A DNA stretch of 64,000 nt, taken from Thiodiazotropha sp040506775 (GTDB lineage Bacteria > Pseudomonadota > Gammaproteobacteria > Chromatiales > Chromatiaceae). Below are positions 1 through 8,800 of this stretch, piece after piece. Numbering within the stretch: position 1 is the stretch's first letter; every line of letters starts with the position of its first letter. Location: contig JBEVWC010000002.1 in assembly GCA_040506775.1 (NCBI GenBank), forward strand, positions 434,001 through 498,000, in the 5' to 3' direction. The position numbers were made by a program, and so were the translations under genes. The notes beneath the pieces were generated by a model, which did not search any database, was not told the DNA's origin, and worked only from the letters and a program-made list of their open reading frames with translations.

Positions 1-2
1 TG

Positions 3-437
3 CTCGGATGGAAAGGTAAACGGATCGGCCAGGATGATGAATTGAGCAGGCTCTTCCCCCAGTTTTTCAGCCCAGGCAGAGCATTTCTGACTGTGCTCGG
101 TGCCTGGCCCGAGAGCCTCGGCCTCGATATGCCAGGCATCCCATCGGGAATTGGGCAAACGTGCTGCAATCAATGTCACCGACGGTTGGAATTCGATTTC
201 TGTATGATCCCCGATGACACCGCTTGCTGAGCATCCGAACAGTGTGGTGGGGCCGAGTTTTCTGTCCAGTCTTGCGGGTAACTCATCGAACCCGCTACGG
301 TGGTGGTCGGTGATGAAGACGAAAACCAGATCCGGTTTTCCATCCAGATCTGTAAGCACCTGCTGAGAAACAGCATCCAGTGCGTGTTCCAGTTGCGGGT
401 CGCGATTGACAGCTGTGGTCCAGCTCATGGTGTTCAT
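3..437 (-). CDS. FIST N-terminal domain sensory protein (partial, C-terminus outside window)
   Basis: The reverse strand reads open from an ATG at 437 (a second in-frame ATG lies at 428) to the window edge, so about 145 N-terminal residues are visible. The segment GCSASGVIGDHTEIE followed by FILADPF is typical of FIST N-terminal domains, which are predicted small-ligand sensor modules often linked to signal transduction. No signal peptide is visible. FIST_N is normally followed by FIST_C, which would lie outside the window. The family call is an inference from these motifs; the ligand is unknown. The 254 bases between this start and the next gene hold the divergent promoters. Confidence 0.7.
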   Translation of the reverse strand, partial: MNTMSWTTAVNRDPQLEHALDAVSQQVLTDLDGKPDLVFVFITDHHRSGFDELPARLDRKLGPTTLFGCSASGVIGDHTEIEFQPSVTLIAARLPNSRWDAWHIEAEALGPGTEHSQKCSAWAEKLGEEPAQFIILADPFTFPSE

Positions 438-691
438 AGCTTTTAGGTTATCAGGTTCCGATTGATAGAAAATAACAACTACAATTGGGGTTGTAACATG
501 CCGCCAATGACCAACCTCTTAGCTAGGTTATAGCATTGAAATATCATGAATGTCCAAACATGGACCCGCCGATCGCGTGGAAATGCGCTTGCCAGGAGAA
601 TATGTTTGATTTCAAACCGCCACAGGGTTTGATATGCGTCTGAAAAGACCCTCTAACACCTCAGCCTGCCTATTAATGATGATGACAACCA

Positions 692-2881
692 ATGAATGAA
701 CTTCTCCAGGCCTCCAGCAACTACGTGATCTGCCGTTACTCACTGAGCGATGAGTACCGCATCTACCAACTGGATCCCGAGGCAGACAACTGCCTGATCC
801 CCGTGGCATTGCCTGATGGCGTATCATTCGATCGCAGCTTCAGGATTGCCCAGGCGGGCGGTTATCTCCTGCAGTGGAGTGCCTTGAGTCAGCAGGGTGG
901 GGTGCCCGGGTATCACTATAAGCTGTTATCACTTGACCTGAACACGGCGGATCCCCTGAACGGTCCGGTTCATCAGAGCGGATACTGGAAAAAGACGAAA
1001 TTCTGGGGAAACTATCGGGATCACTACAGCGATAACCCAGATGAAGGTCAGCATCTGGATCTCATTCCGATGTCCGGGTTCGTGTTGAGCATGATACCGG
1101 CCAAGGGCCGGGGAACCTTCGAACTCTGGAATTTTGATCCGCAACCGGACGCCCCCGGACAGGCCGATCCACTGCCCAGACCGTATTCTGGCCAAGGTGG
1201 GTTTTCCCTGATCAGACAGGGGCATAGTCTGATTTCCATCGCTAACTATGTGCTGGAACGACTCCCGGACCAGCGACATTACCGGTTGTGGAGTTTTGAC
1301 CCGCAACAGACCACACCACTCTCCCTGCCCACGATTCAGGCGGGGTGCTGGGAGCAGATCGATGCAGGACACCGACTCACGGCGATAGGTGCATACCTGC
1401 TTGACTGGCAACCCGCAGAAGGGCTCTTCCGGTTGTGGCGCTTCGCTCCGGATAAGCCCGATGTTCTGATCGGACCGGTTCGGGAGGGCCGGTTACCCGT
1501 CGGCATCTCCGTGGATGCGTCACTTACCGGCTACCAGTCTCGACATCCGATACGTAGCGATAGTGCGCAATCGCCAGGCACCCTGGACTTCATGCGTTCT
1601 AAAATCAAACATGTGGTCTATTACATGCTCGAAAGCCGTTCGTTCGATAACGTCTGCGGTTGGTTATACAAGAACCATGTTGCGAGTTGCCATTTCATCG
1701 GTAACCAGAAACCCTTTGACGGCGCCAGTACCGACGACTTCAACCTCGACGGTAATCGGAAGGTCCCTGTCAGTCTGTTCAAAGACGGCCAGTTGAGCGA
1801 GGCGTGGGATCTGATTGCCCTCGATCAGGATCCCTTCCATGACACCAGTGATAATCTTCAACAGATGTTTGCAACCTCGCCCGGATACTGGGGGAGGGCA
1901 GAACCGGACATGGGTGGTTTCATTCTCAACAATGCCAATCCACAGGTCATGCAGACCTTCAGTCCGGAACAACTGCCGGTACTGAATGGACTGGCAAGCC
2001 ACTACGCGATCTCGGACCGCTGGTTTTGCTCCGTTCCCGGTGGCACCGACATGAACCGGGCTTTCTCCGTGACCGGATCCGCGTTCAACCGACTCGGCAC
2101 CTGGGAAGGGGGCGACACCTACAAGTACTGGCCCTATGCCCCACATCGCCCATCAATCTGGAAAGTACTGTGGAGCCACGGCATCTCCGACTGGAAGATC
2201 TACAATGCGGTGCTTTGGGAATCTTGCGTCTTCACCTATCAGCTCTATCTCAAGGGTCAGATTCCCTCCGTGGATGAGAATCCGAAGCGTTTTCTTGCCG
2301 ACCTGGATCAGTTCAAACAGGACGCCAAGAGCGGTGATCTGCCGGCCTTCAGTTATCTTGAGCCGGTTTGGATCGCACCTTCTGGAGCCACTTCATATCA
2401 TCCCGGTGCCGACCTGGTGCCCGCAGAAATGGCCCTGAATGACATCTATGAAGCGGTGAAGAACGGACCGGGTTGGGAACAGACTCTGCTGATCATTACC
2501 TTCGACAAGAACAACGGGCTTTATGATCATGTTGCACCGCCCTACGCAAAGAAGCCCTGGCCAAACGACCTGAACAATGGCTTCGCATTCGATCTGATGG
2601 GGCCAAGAGTACCCACCATCATGGTCTCACCCTGGATCAGGAAACACTCTGTGATTCGTGCCGATGGGGAGATACCCTTTGACGCGACCTCATTTGCCGC
2701 CACGCTTCTGGCATGGTTTGGAATTCCGAAAGCACTGTGGGGACTGGGGGATCGGACGAATCAGGCACCCACGTTTGAAAAGGTCTTTCAGGAATCAAAG
2801 CCGAGACAGGATGCCCCGAGCTTGTCGCCACCCTATGACAGAACCTATCCAAAGGGGGCCGCAGGAAAAGACAAGGATTGA
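692..2881 (+). CDS. Phosphoesterase (phospholipase C/acid phosphatase family) with N-terminal repeat domain
   Basis: This 729-residue protein has two parts. Residues about 1-290 hold repeated units of roughly 50-60 residues with the pattern YxLWSFDP or YLLxW, suggesting a beta-propeller or lectin-like domain. From residue about 300 the sequence IKHVVYYMLESRSFDN opens the PF04185 phosphoesterase domain, which hydrolyses phosphodiester bonds in phospholipids or related substrates. Later segments agree, including SDRWFCSVPGGTDMNR, ITFDKNNGLYDHVAPP and MGPRVPTIMVSPW. The family motif is usually ENRSFD, here ESRSFDN. No Sec or Tat signal peptide is present, which is unusual because many members are exported. 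The gene converges on a DNase II homologue. The family is clear; the substrate is not. Confidence 0.85.
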   Translation: MNELLQASSNYVICRYSLSDEYRIYQLDPEADNCLIPVALPDGVSFDRSFRIAQAGGYLLQWSALSQQGGVPGYHYKLLSLDLNTADPLNGPVHQSGYWKKTKFWGNYRDHYSDNPDEGQHLDLIPMSGFVLSMIPAKGRGTFELWNFDPQPDAPGQADPLPRPYSGQGGFSLIRQGHSLISIANYVLERLPDQRHYRLWSFDPQQTTPLSLPTIQAGCWEQIDAGHRLTAIGAYLLDWQPAEGLFRLWRFAPDKPDVLIGPVREGRLPVGISVDASLTGYQSRHPIRSDSAQSPGTLDFMRSKIKHVVYYMLESRSFDNVCGWLYKNHVASCHFIGNQKPFDGASTDDFNLDGNRKVPVSLFKDGQLSEAWDLIALDQDPFHDTSDNLQQMFATSPGYWGRAEPDMGGFILNNANPQVMQTFSPEQLPVLNGLASHYAISDRWFCSVPGGTDMNRAFSVTGSAFNRLGTWEGGDTYKYWPYAPHRPSIWKVLWSHGISDWKIYNAVLWESCVFTYQLYLKGQIPSVDENPKRFLADLDQFKQDAKSGDLPAFSYLEPVWIAPSGATSYHPGADLVPAEMALNDIYEAVKNGPGWEQTLLIITFDKNNGLYDHVAPPYAKKPWPNDLNNGFAFDLMGPRVPTIMVSPWIRKHSVIRADGEIPFDATSFAATLLAWFGIPKALWGLGDRTNQAPTFEKVFQESKPRQDAPSLSPPYDRTYPKGAAGKDKD

Positions 2882-2962
2882 TGGTCGAGACGAGCGTTGT
2901 ATCTCCCGTATCACGGCAGACAAGTCTTTATTCCCGACACAGGCGGGGATTATACAGTACCG

Positions 2963-2985
2963 GATAATCCATAATATGGATTATC
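2963..2985. terminator. Bidirectional hairpin between convergent genes
   Basis: A perfect inverted repeat with 10-base arms (GATAATCCAT / ATGGATTATC) and a 3-base loop lies between the phosphoesterase gene and the convergent DNase II gene. The right arm overlaps the DNase II stop codon. It probably ends transcription from both sides, although no long T-run follows on either strand. Confidence 0.5.
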
Positions 2986-4057
2986 ACTGTTTAACCTTTG
3001 TTGAACGGGCCAGACTGTGCAGATTTGCTTCCGCTTGCTGCAAGGCGCTCCACAACCCGGAATCCTCAAAACAGAGACTCCCACCACCTCGCCGTTCCTG
3101 GGATACCATGCGATTGATATCAGCCACACAGACCCAAGATCTGTCACTTATCGGGTTTTTCAGAGCCGTCGCCCACTTTGCATGATCTTTGGTGTAGGGC
3201 CAGGAATAGGTGCGACCGGATGAGGCCTTGAACACCAGGTTCAGGACATCATCATCGAAATCGCTGGAGCGCTGATCCTGCAAGGGAGTCACCGCGCCCC
3301 TTCTCCAGGTCTCGACAACCAGGTCACAGGACAGGGTTGGGGAGATCAGATCCAGCCAGAAATCCTTCCCCCACTTACGGCTCTTTGCAATGAGCCTGAA
3401 TGGCTTACCCCCCCTGGAACTGAATGAAAGCGTCGATGGCTGATCCGACTCGAGTACGCCGATTCCGTGGAACAGCAGTGAGAGCGGTTCGTCAGCTTTC
3501 AGGTAGTCCGGTATGCGCGAATTATTCTTGAGAATCTGCGGGTTCTGCTGTGTGAGCATCTGTTGAGCGATACGATTAGCCGTTTCATAGTCCGGCAAGG
3601 TAATGCACAGAAAGGTCTGACCGTAGATCGCCTCGTCTTCAGGCAGATTGGCGACTCCCTGTCCTGGAAATCTGGGGGTCGAGTGAAGTAGAAAAAGACC
3701 GGAGTCGGTGGTTTTGTCAAAAGCCAGGATGCCTTTGCAATGGCCTTTCTCGGAACTGTTTTCCTCCTGATCGACGTGTTCGTCGTTGTATACCAGAAAA
3801 CCGGTTGTGTCGGATGAGCCGAAGATCTCGCTGAGAGTGTGATTCAGGGCCTGGTCATCCTGGTCCAGGCCAACCGGGGACAGTGTCAGCACCTTTGTTT
3901 CAGGATCGTAATAAAAGAAATCGAATCCCTGGTTATTGTGTCTGCCCGTACGCTCAGGGGTTTTGTAGATGAACCACCAGTCAGTGGCGTTTCCCTGTTG
4001 ATTTTTTGCTTCGATCACGAGGCGGGGCCTCCCTGTCATCACATCCCAGCCTGCCAT
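2984..4057 (-). CDS. Deoxyribonuclease II family protein
   Basis: This 357-residue protein matches the lysosomal DNase II family (PF03265) along its length. DWWFIYKTPE sits near the N-terminus, followed by FLVYNDEH, GHCKGILAFDK (first catalytic His region), LLHSTPRFPGQGVANLPEDEAIYGQTFLC in two visible pieces, DHAKWA (second catalytic His region) and WVCVADINRM with SQERRGGGSLC at the end. DNase II cuts DNA without metal, leaving 3'-phosphates. Bacterial members are sparse compared with animal ones. No signal peptide is visible from this start; an internal Met at codon 7 is an alternative start but does not add one. Both HxK motifs are intact, so the enzyme is probably active. Its cellular target is unknown. 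Confidence 0.85.
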   Translation of the reverse strand: MAGWDVMTGRPRLVIEAKNQQGNATDWWFIYKTPERTGRHNNQGFDFFYYDPETKVLTLSPVGLDQDDQALNHTLSEIFGSSDTTGFLVYNDEHVDQEENSSEKGHCKGILAFDKTTDSGLFLLHSTPRFPGQGVANLPEDEAIYGQTFLCITLPDYETANRIAQQMLTQQNPQILKNNSRIPDYLKADEPLSLLFHGIGVLESDQPSTLSFSSRGGKPFRLIAKSRKWGKDFWLDLISPTLSCDLVVETWRRGAVTPLQDQRSSDFDDDVLNLVFKASSGRTYSWPYTKDHAKWATALKNPISDRSWVCVADINRMVSQERRGGGSLCFEDSGLWSALQQAEANLHSLARSTKVKQ

Positions 4058-4271
4058 CCTATCAGATCACCGGATAGAGTGTGGAAATGATGCCATTATT
4101 CAGCTACAACAGCGGGATAAAGTATACGAGTGGCGTGTCGATATGGTCCTTAATCACACCTCGAAAACCGGATCACGCATGTGGTATTTGATTTTTGTAC
4201 CCTCGAGACCCAGCAGTCCTTGATGGGGTGTTGTCCTGATGCCTCTATGCACAGTGGTGGTTGAACCAGGC

Positions 4272-5078
4272 ATGTTTCGTTATTTTGGTTACGGCTCCAA
4301 TATGAATATCGTCTCGCTGAAGGCAAAAGGCGTGGTTCCACTGGCTGCTCATCGGGCCGTCCTGCATGGATGGCGTCTGCGTTTCAATGTGCAGCATTTC
4401 TTCCGGCATGAGGGTGGCGTGGGGAACGTCGAAATCTCAGCCTTACCGGGTGACCAGGTGTTGGGTGTCGTGTATGAATGTCCCGACGACGCGCTGGCTT
4501 CCCTGGACGCCATGGAGGCCTGTGGCCATGGTTACCAGCGCATCACGATCGCTGTTGATGCTGAGGGAACACAGGTTGATGCGTTTACCTATGTCGGCAT
4601 GCCGGAGTTCATAGACAACCAATGCCTGCCGAGTCGCCGTTATCTCAACATTCTCATCGAGGGTGCAAGACAGGCTGGTCTCGATCCGAAATATGTAAAC
4701 GCATTGATATCTCATCCGGTGCATCGCTCCGATGTGCACCCGCCATTCCATGTGCCCCCGGGAGACTTTCCTGTGTTTGACGCCCGGTCATTGGCACAAC
4801 ATCCGCGGTATACTGCGCTCTATGGCGCGGTTTTCGATATGTCGCATGCTCGCCCCCTGCATGACTATCTGCAGGGCTTCTTCGGTGGGCGGGACATGAC
4901 CCTGTTTCATCTCAAGCGGTTGGATACCAGCAACGGCGAAGAATCCATGGATGATATCAGGCAGGGACGCCTTACTCAGGCCCAACTCGACTATCTCAAT
5001 GGCTATCTCAAAGAGTATGCCAGGGAGTATCGCTACGTGGGCCGCTACAATTACAACGATAACCACTCAGAGGAGTAA
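4272..5078 (+). CDS. Gamma-glutamylcyclotransferase-like protein
   Basis: The start is placed at 4272, where the product opens MFRYFGYGSNM, the characteristic start of the GGCT-like fold (the YGSN loop binds the gamma-glutamyl substrate). The open frame extends 11 codons further upstream, but those residues do not belong to the fold. The protein has 268 residues: a GGCT core of about 140 residues, then an unrecognised C-terminal part ending with a charged, tyrosine-rich helix. GGCT-like enzymes release 5-oxoproline from gamma-glutamyl amines or peptides; the substrate here cannot be read. The stop codon lies four bases before the next start, whose ribosome site GAGGAG is inside this gene, so the two genes are probably translationally coupled. 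Confidence 0.75.
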   Translation: MFRYFGYGSNMNIVSLKAKGVVPLAAHRAVLHGWRLRFNVQHFFRHEGGVGNVEISALPGDQVLGVVYECPDDALASLDAMEACGHGYQRITIAVDAEGTQVDAFTYVGMPEFIDNQCLPSRRYLNILIEGARQAGLDPKYVNALISHPVHRSDVHPPFHVPPGDFPVFDARSLAQHPRYTALYGAVFDMSHARPLHDYLQGFFGGRDMTLFHLKRLDTSNGEESMDDIRQGRLTQAQLDYLNGYLKEYAREYRYVGRYNYNDNHSEE

Positions 5079-5082
5079 TGCG

Positions 5083-5799
5083 ATGGATCAATTTCCCCCA
5101 GCCCTTTCCCATGGCAGGCTGAAAGAGGTTTTTCCGGGCGTGTTTTTCATCAGCGGAGCGATGGAAACGGTGCTGCAGGAGATGGACTGGAAGTTCAGCC
5201 GTAACATGACCGTGGTACGTGACGGTGAGCGCCTGATCATCATTAACAGTGTTCGCCTGGATGATGCCGGCCTGGAGGAACTTGAGCGGCTGGGTCAGGT
5301 CACCGACGTGGTACGGCTGGGTTCGCTTCACGGCCGTGACGATCCCTTTTATGTGGATCGTTATCAGGCGGAATACTGGGTCATGCCTGGTATGCAGCAT
5401 GAAACCGGTCTGCAGGCCACCCGCACACTGACAATTGACGGTCCACTGCCGATTTCCGATGCCACTCTGTTCGAGTTTCATACCACCCGGATTCCAGAGG
5501 GTATTCTGCGCCTGGATCGGGACGGCGGCATCCTGATTGCCTGTGATGCCCTGCAGAACTGGCGGGCTCCGGATGAATTTTTTTCCGACAGTTCGCGGGA
5601 TCTGATGCTGCAAATGGGATTCTTCACGCCGGCCAACCTGGGCCCTGTGTGGGTGCAACGTGCCGAACCGGCGGGCGATGATTTTGCCCGGCTCAAAGAA
5701 GTTCCGTTCAAACACGCCCTGTGTGGCCACGGGGATCCCCTGCGCGATACCGCACACGAGGATTTCAGCGCCACTTTCAGTAAGATGTTCGGTGTCTGA
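5083..5799 (+). CDS. Metallo-beta-lactamase-like hypothetical protein (DUF4336-like)
   Basis: The start at 5083 follows a GAGGAG ribosome site at the end of the preceding gene; the frame is open further upstream but there it overlaps that gene. The 238-residue product has elements of an MBL-like fold: NMTVVRDGERLIIINSVRL early, LGSLHGRDDPFYVD where a metal-binding HxHxD would sit, ILIACDALQNW later and LCGHGDPL near the end. The classic HxHxDH motif is not intact (LHGRDDP), so hydrolase activity is uncertain. It is probably cotranscribed with the GGCT-like gene. The family assignment comes from the pattern of His/Asp segments and is moderate. Confidence 0.6.
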   Translation: MDQFPPALSHGRLKEVFPGVFFISGAMETVLQEMDWKFSRNMTVVRDGERLIIINSVRLDDAGLEELERLGQVTDVVRLGSLHGRDDPFYVDRYQAEYWVMPGMQHETGLQATRTLTIDGPLPISDATLFEFHTTRIPEGILRLDRDGGILIACDALQNWRAPDEFFSDSSRDLMLQMGFFTPANLGPVWVQRAEPAGDDFARLKEVPFKHALCGHGDPLRDTAHEDFSATFSKMFGV

Positions 5800-5828
5800 A
5801 AGGCACGTCGAGTGACGGAAACAATCCG

Positions 5829-8800
5829 GTGACTGAGCTCAATCTTCCCGGCTTCGAGATTGGCGAGACCCTGTACCGAACCTCAGGGCGACTGGTTTTG
5901 CGCGCCCTGCGGTTGGCTGATGGGGCGGAATTGGCCGTGGAAACACTTGATGCCGAGTACCCGGATCGCCAGCAGGTGGCAGGCATGCGGCGCGAGTGGC
6001 ATATCGCCCAGCGTCTGACTGAAGTCGAGGGGGTGCGACAGGTGTACGACCTGCTGCCCCATGGCAGTGGCAATCTGGCCCTAGTAAGTGAACTCTTCGA
6101 AGATACTCTGGATGCACATCTGACCCGAGCAGGGGGCGAAGGTTTACCACTGGCGGAGGCGCTTGAGATTGCTTTGCAGCTTGCCCGTGCCCTGGGTGGC
6201 ATTCATTCCCGGGATATCGTGCATAAGGCGCTAACCCCCCGACATGTGCTTTTCAAACCTCACGAGGGTGTGATTGGACTGGCCGGCTTCAACATCGCGT
6301 CCGAACTGGATCAGGAGCGTCAGGCCGTACAGATGTCGCGCCACCTGGAGGGACCGCTGCCTTACATTTCGCCGGAACAGACCGGCCGCATGAATCGTGA
6401 TCTGGATTACCGTTCCGATTACTATTCACTGGGCGTGCTGCTGTTTGAATTGTTGACCGGAACACGCCCCTTCCAGGCCAACGATCTGCTCGAGTGGGTG
6501 TATGGCCACATCAGCTGTCTGCCGCCCGAACCCCATGTAATCGCCCCGACCGTACCCGAGGCGGTCTCCGCCATCGTGCTGAAGCTGCTGTCAAAAAATC
6601 CCGAGTCCCGCTATCAGAGCACCGAGGGATTGGTCCATGACCTGATTCATTGCGCCGATCGTTTGGCCGCGGGTCGCGTCATCGAGCCTTTTGCACTGGG
6701 TGAAAAGGATGTTCTGCAAAAATTCCTCGTGCCTCAGAACCTGTATGGTCGCGAACGGGAGTTGCAGGAATTGCTGGGACTCTTCGATGTGGTGGCGACC
6801 ACAGGGGAAAGCCGGTTTTGCCTGGTTCACGGTTATTCCGGTGTCGGCAAATCAGCACTGGTCAATGAAATCGATCGCCCCCTGGTGCGCAAGCGAGGGT
6901 TTCTGGTACAGGGCAAGTTCGAGCAGTATCAGCACAGCGAGGCATATACGGCGCTTGCCACTGCATTTCGCGGACTGGTACAGCAGGTGCTGGCGGAAGT
7001 GGATTCGCGGTTGCTGCACTGGCGTCGCAAACTACTGGACGCCCTGGCACCCAATGCCATCCTGGTGATGAATCTGGTCCCTGAACTGGAATTGATCATT
7101 GGACCACAACCCGCCGTTGCTGAACTGCCACCGGCAGAAGCGCGTAACCGACTGCATATCGTGCTGGTGAATTTCCTGCGGGTGTTCGCCGGGGAAGGAC
7201 ATCCGGTGGTGCTGTTTCTCGATGATCTGCAGTGGAGTGATGCTCCGACCCTTGATCTGTTACGCCGTTTGGTGACTTCACGGGATCTCACCCATCTGCT
7301 CCTGATTGGCGCCTATCGCAGCAACGAAGTCAGCGCAGGGCATCCATTACGTCTGCTGCTTGACGACTTGCAGGTGCAGAATCGCGTCCGGCAGCTTCCC
7401 GTCGGACCGCTGGATCGGGACTCGGTGGCACATCTTGTCGCAGACACCTTGAACCGTGACGTGGGGGAGACGCGTCCACTGAGTGACATGCTCTTCGATA
7501 AGGCTCAGGGCAACCCGTTTTTCACCAACGAGTTGTTACGGCAACTCTACAAGGAAGGTGTCATCAGGGCGGATCAGGCCAGCGGATACTGGGACTGGGA
7601 CCTGGATGCGGTTCGCTGGTCCGGCGTCAGCAATGATGTGATTGCGTTCATGGTGGATAACTTGCGCCGCTTCCACCCGGCGACCCAGCAGACCCTGCAA
7701 TTGGCTGCCTGTATCGGTAACACCTTCGATCTGCACACCCTTTCTGCGATCTATGAACGCTCAGTAGCGGAAACCGCCGCAGCCCTGTTGCCAGCACTCA
7801 AACAACATACCGTATTGCCATTAAACAGTGACTATCGGCTGGTGGGGGAAGGGGCTGAGTCATTGGCATTCAATCCCCTCTACCGGTTCCAGCATGATCG
7901 TGTACAACAGGCGGCTTATGCCCTGATCGATTTTCAGCGGATAAGTGCGGTTCACCTCTCAGTGGGGCGCCTGATGCTTCAGCATGCCGGAAACCGGGTT
8001 GCAGAAGAACGGCTCATCGATATCGTCGGCCATCTCAACGAGGGGCGTTCCCTGATCGATCGGGCAGAAGAGCGTCTGCAACTGGCTGAGTTGAACCTGC
8101 GTGCGGGGGTGCGTGCCCGGCGCTCCTCAGCCTATGAATCCGCTTACACGTATCTGCAGGTGGCCGATGAACTTCTGCCCGGCGAACCCTGGCATAGCTT
8201 ACCGGCACTGATGCGCTCACTGGCGGAGGAGACCCAGCTTTGCGCCTATCTGACCGGACGCACCGATGCCGCGGAATACTGGATCGGGGTGCTCCTGGAG
8301 CATGCCCGGACAGACCTCGAACGCAGTGATATCCTGGCCATCCGCACCCGTCAGTATGCGACTCTGGGGCGGATGCAGGAATCGATCGAGTCGGCCATTC
8401 AAGGTCTGGCCCTGCTTGGGGTGACGATCACGGATCATCCTTCACTGGAGGATATCCTTGAAGAACGTCGTCTTGTCGATGCGAATATACGTGGACGGCG
8501 TATCGCGGAATTGGTCGATGCGCCGCCCGTGGAGGATCCCGCGACTCTTGCGGCGATGCGGCTGCTGATGGAGATTTTCGCTGCGGCATTCCTTTCCGGG
8601 AGCGGCAACCTGTTTCCATTCCTGGTGCTAAAGGCGGTCAATCTCTCGCTGCGGTCCGGTAACTGTCCGGAGTCCGCCTTCGTCTATGCGGCCTACGGTA
8701 TGCTGTTGTGCGGGGAGATGGATGAGCCTGCACTCGGATATGAATATGCCCAGTTGGGCCTGGCGATCAACGAACGTTACGACGACCTGGCGTTGCGGGC

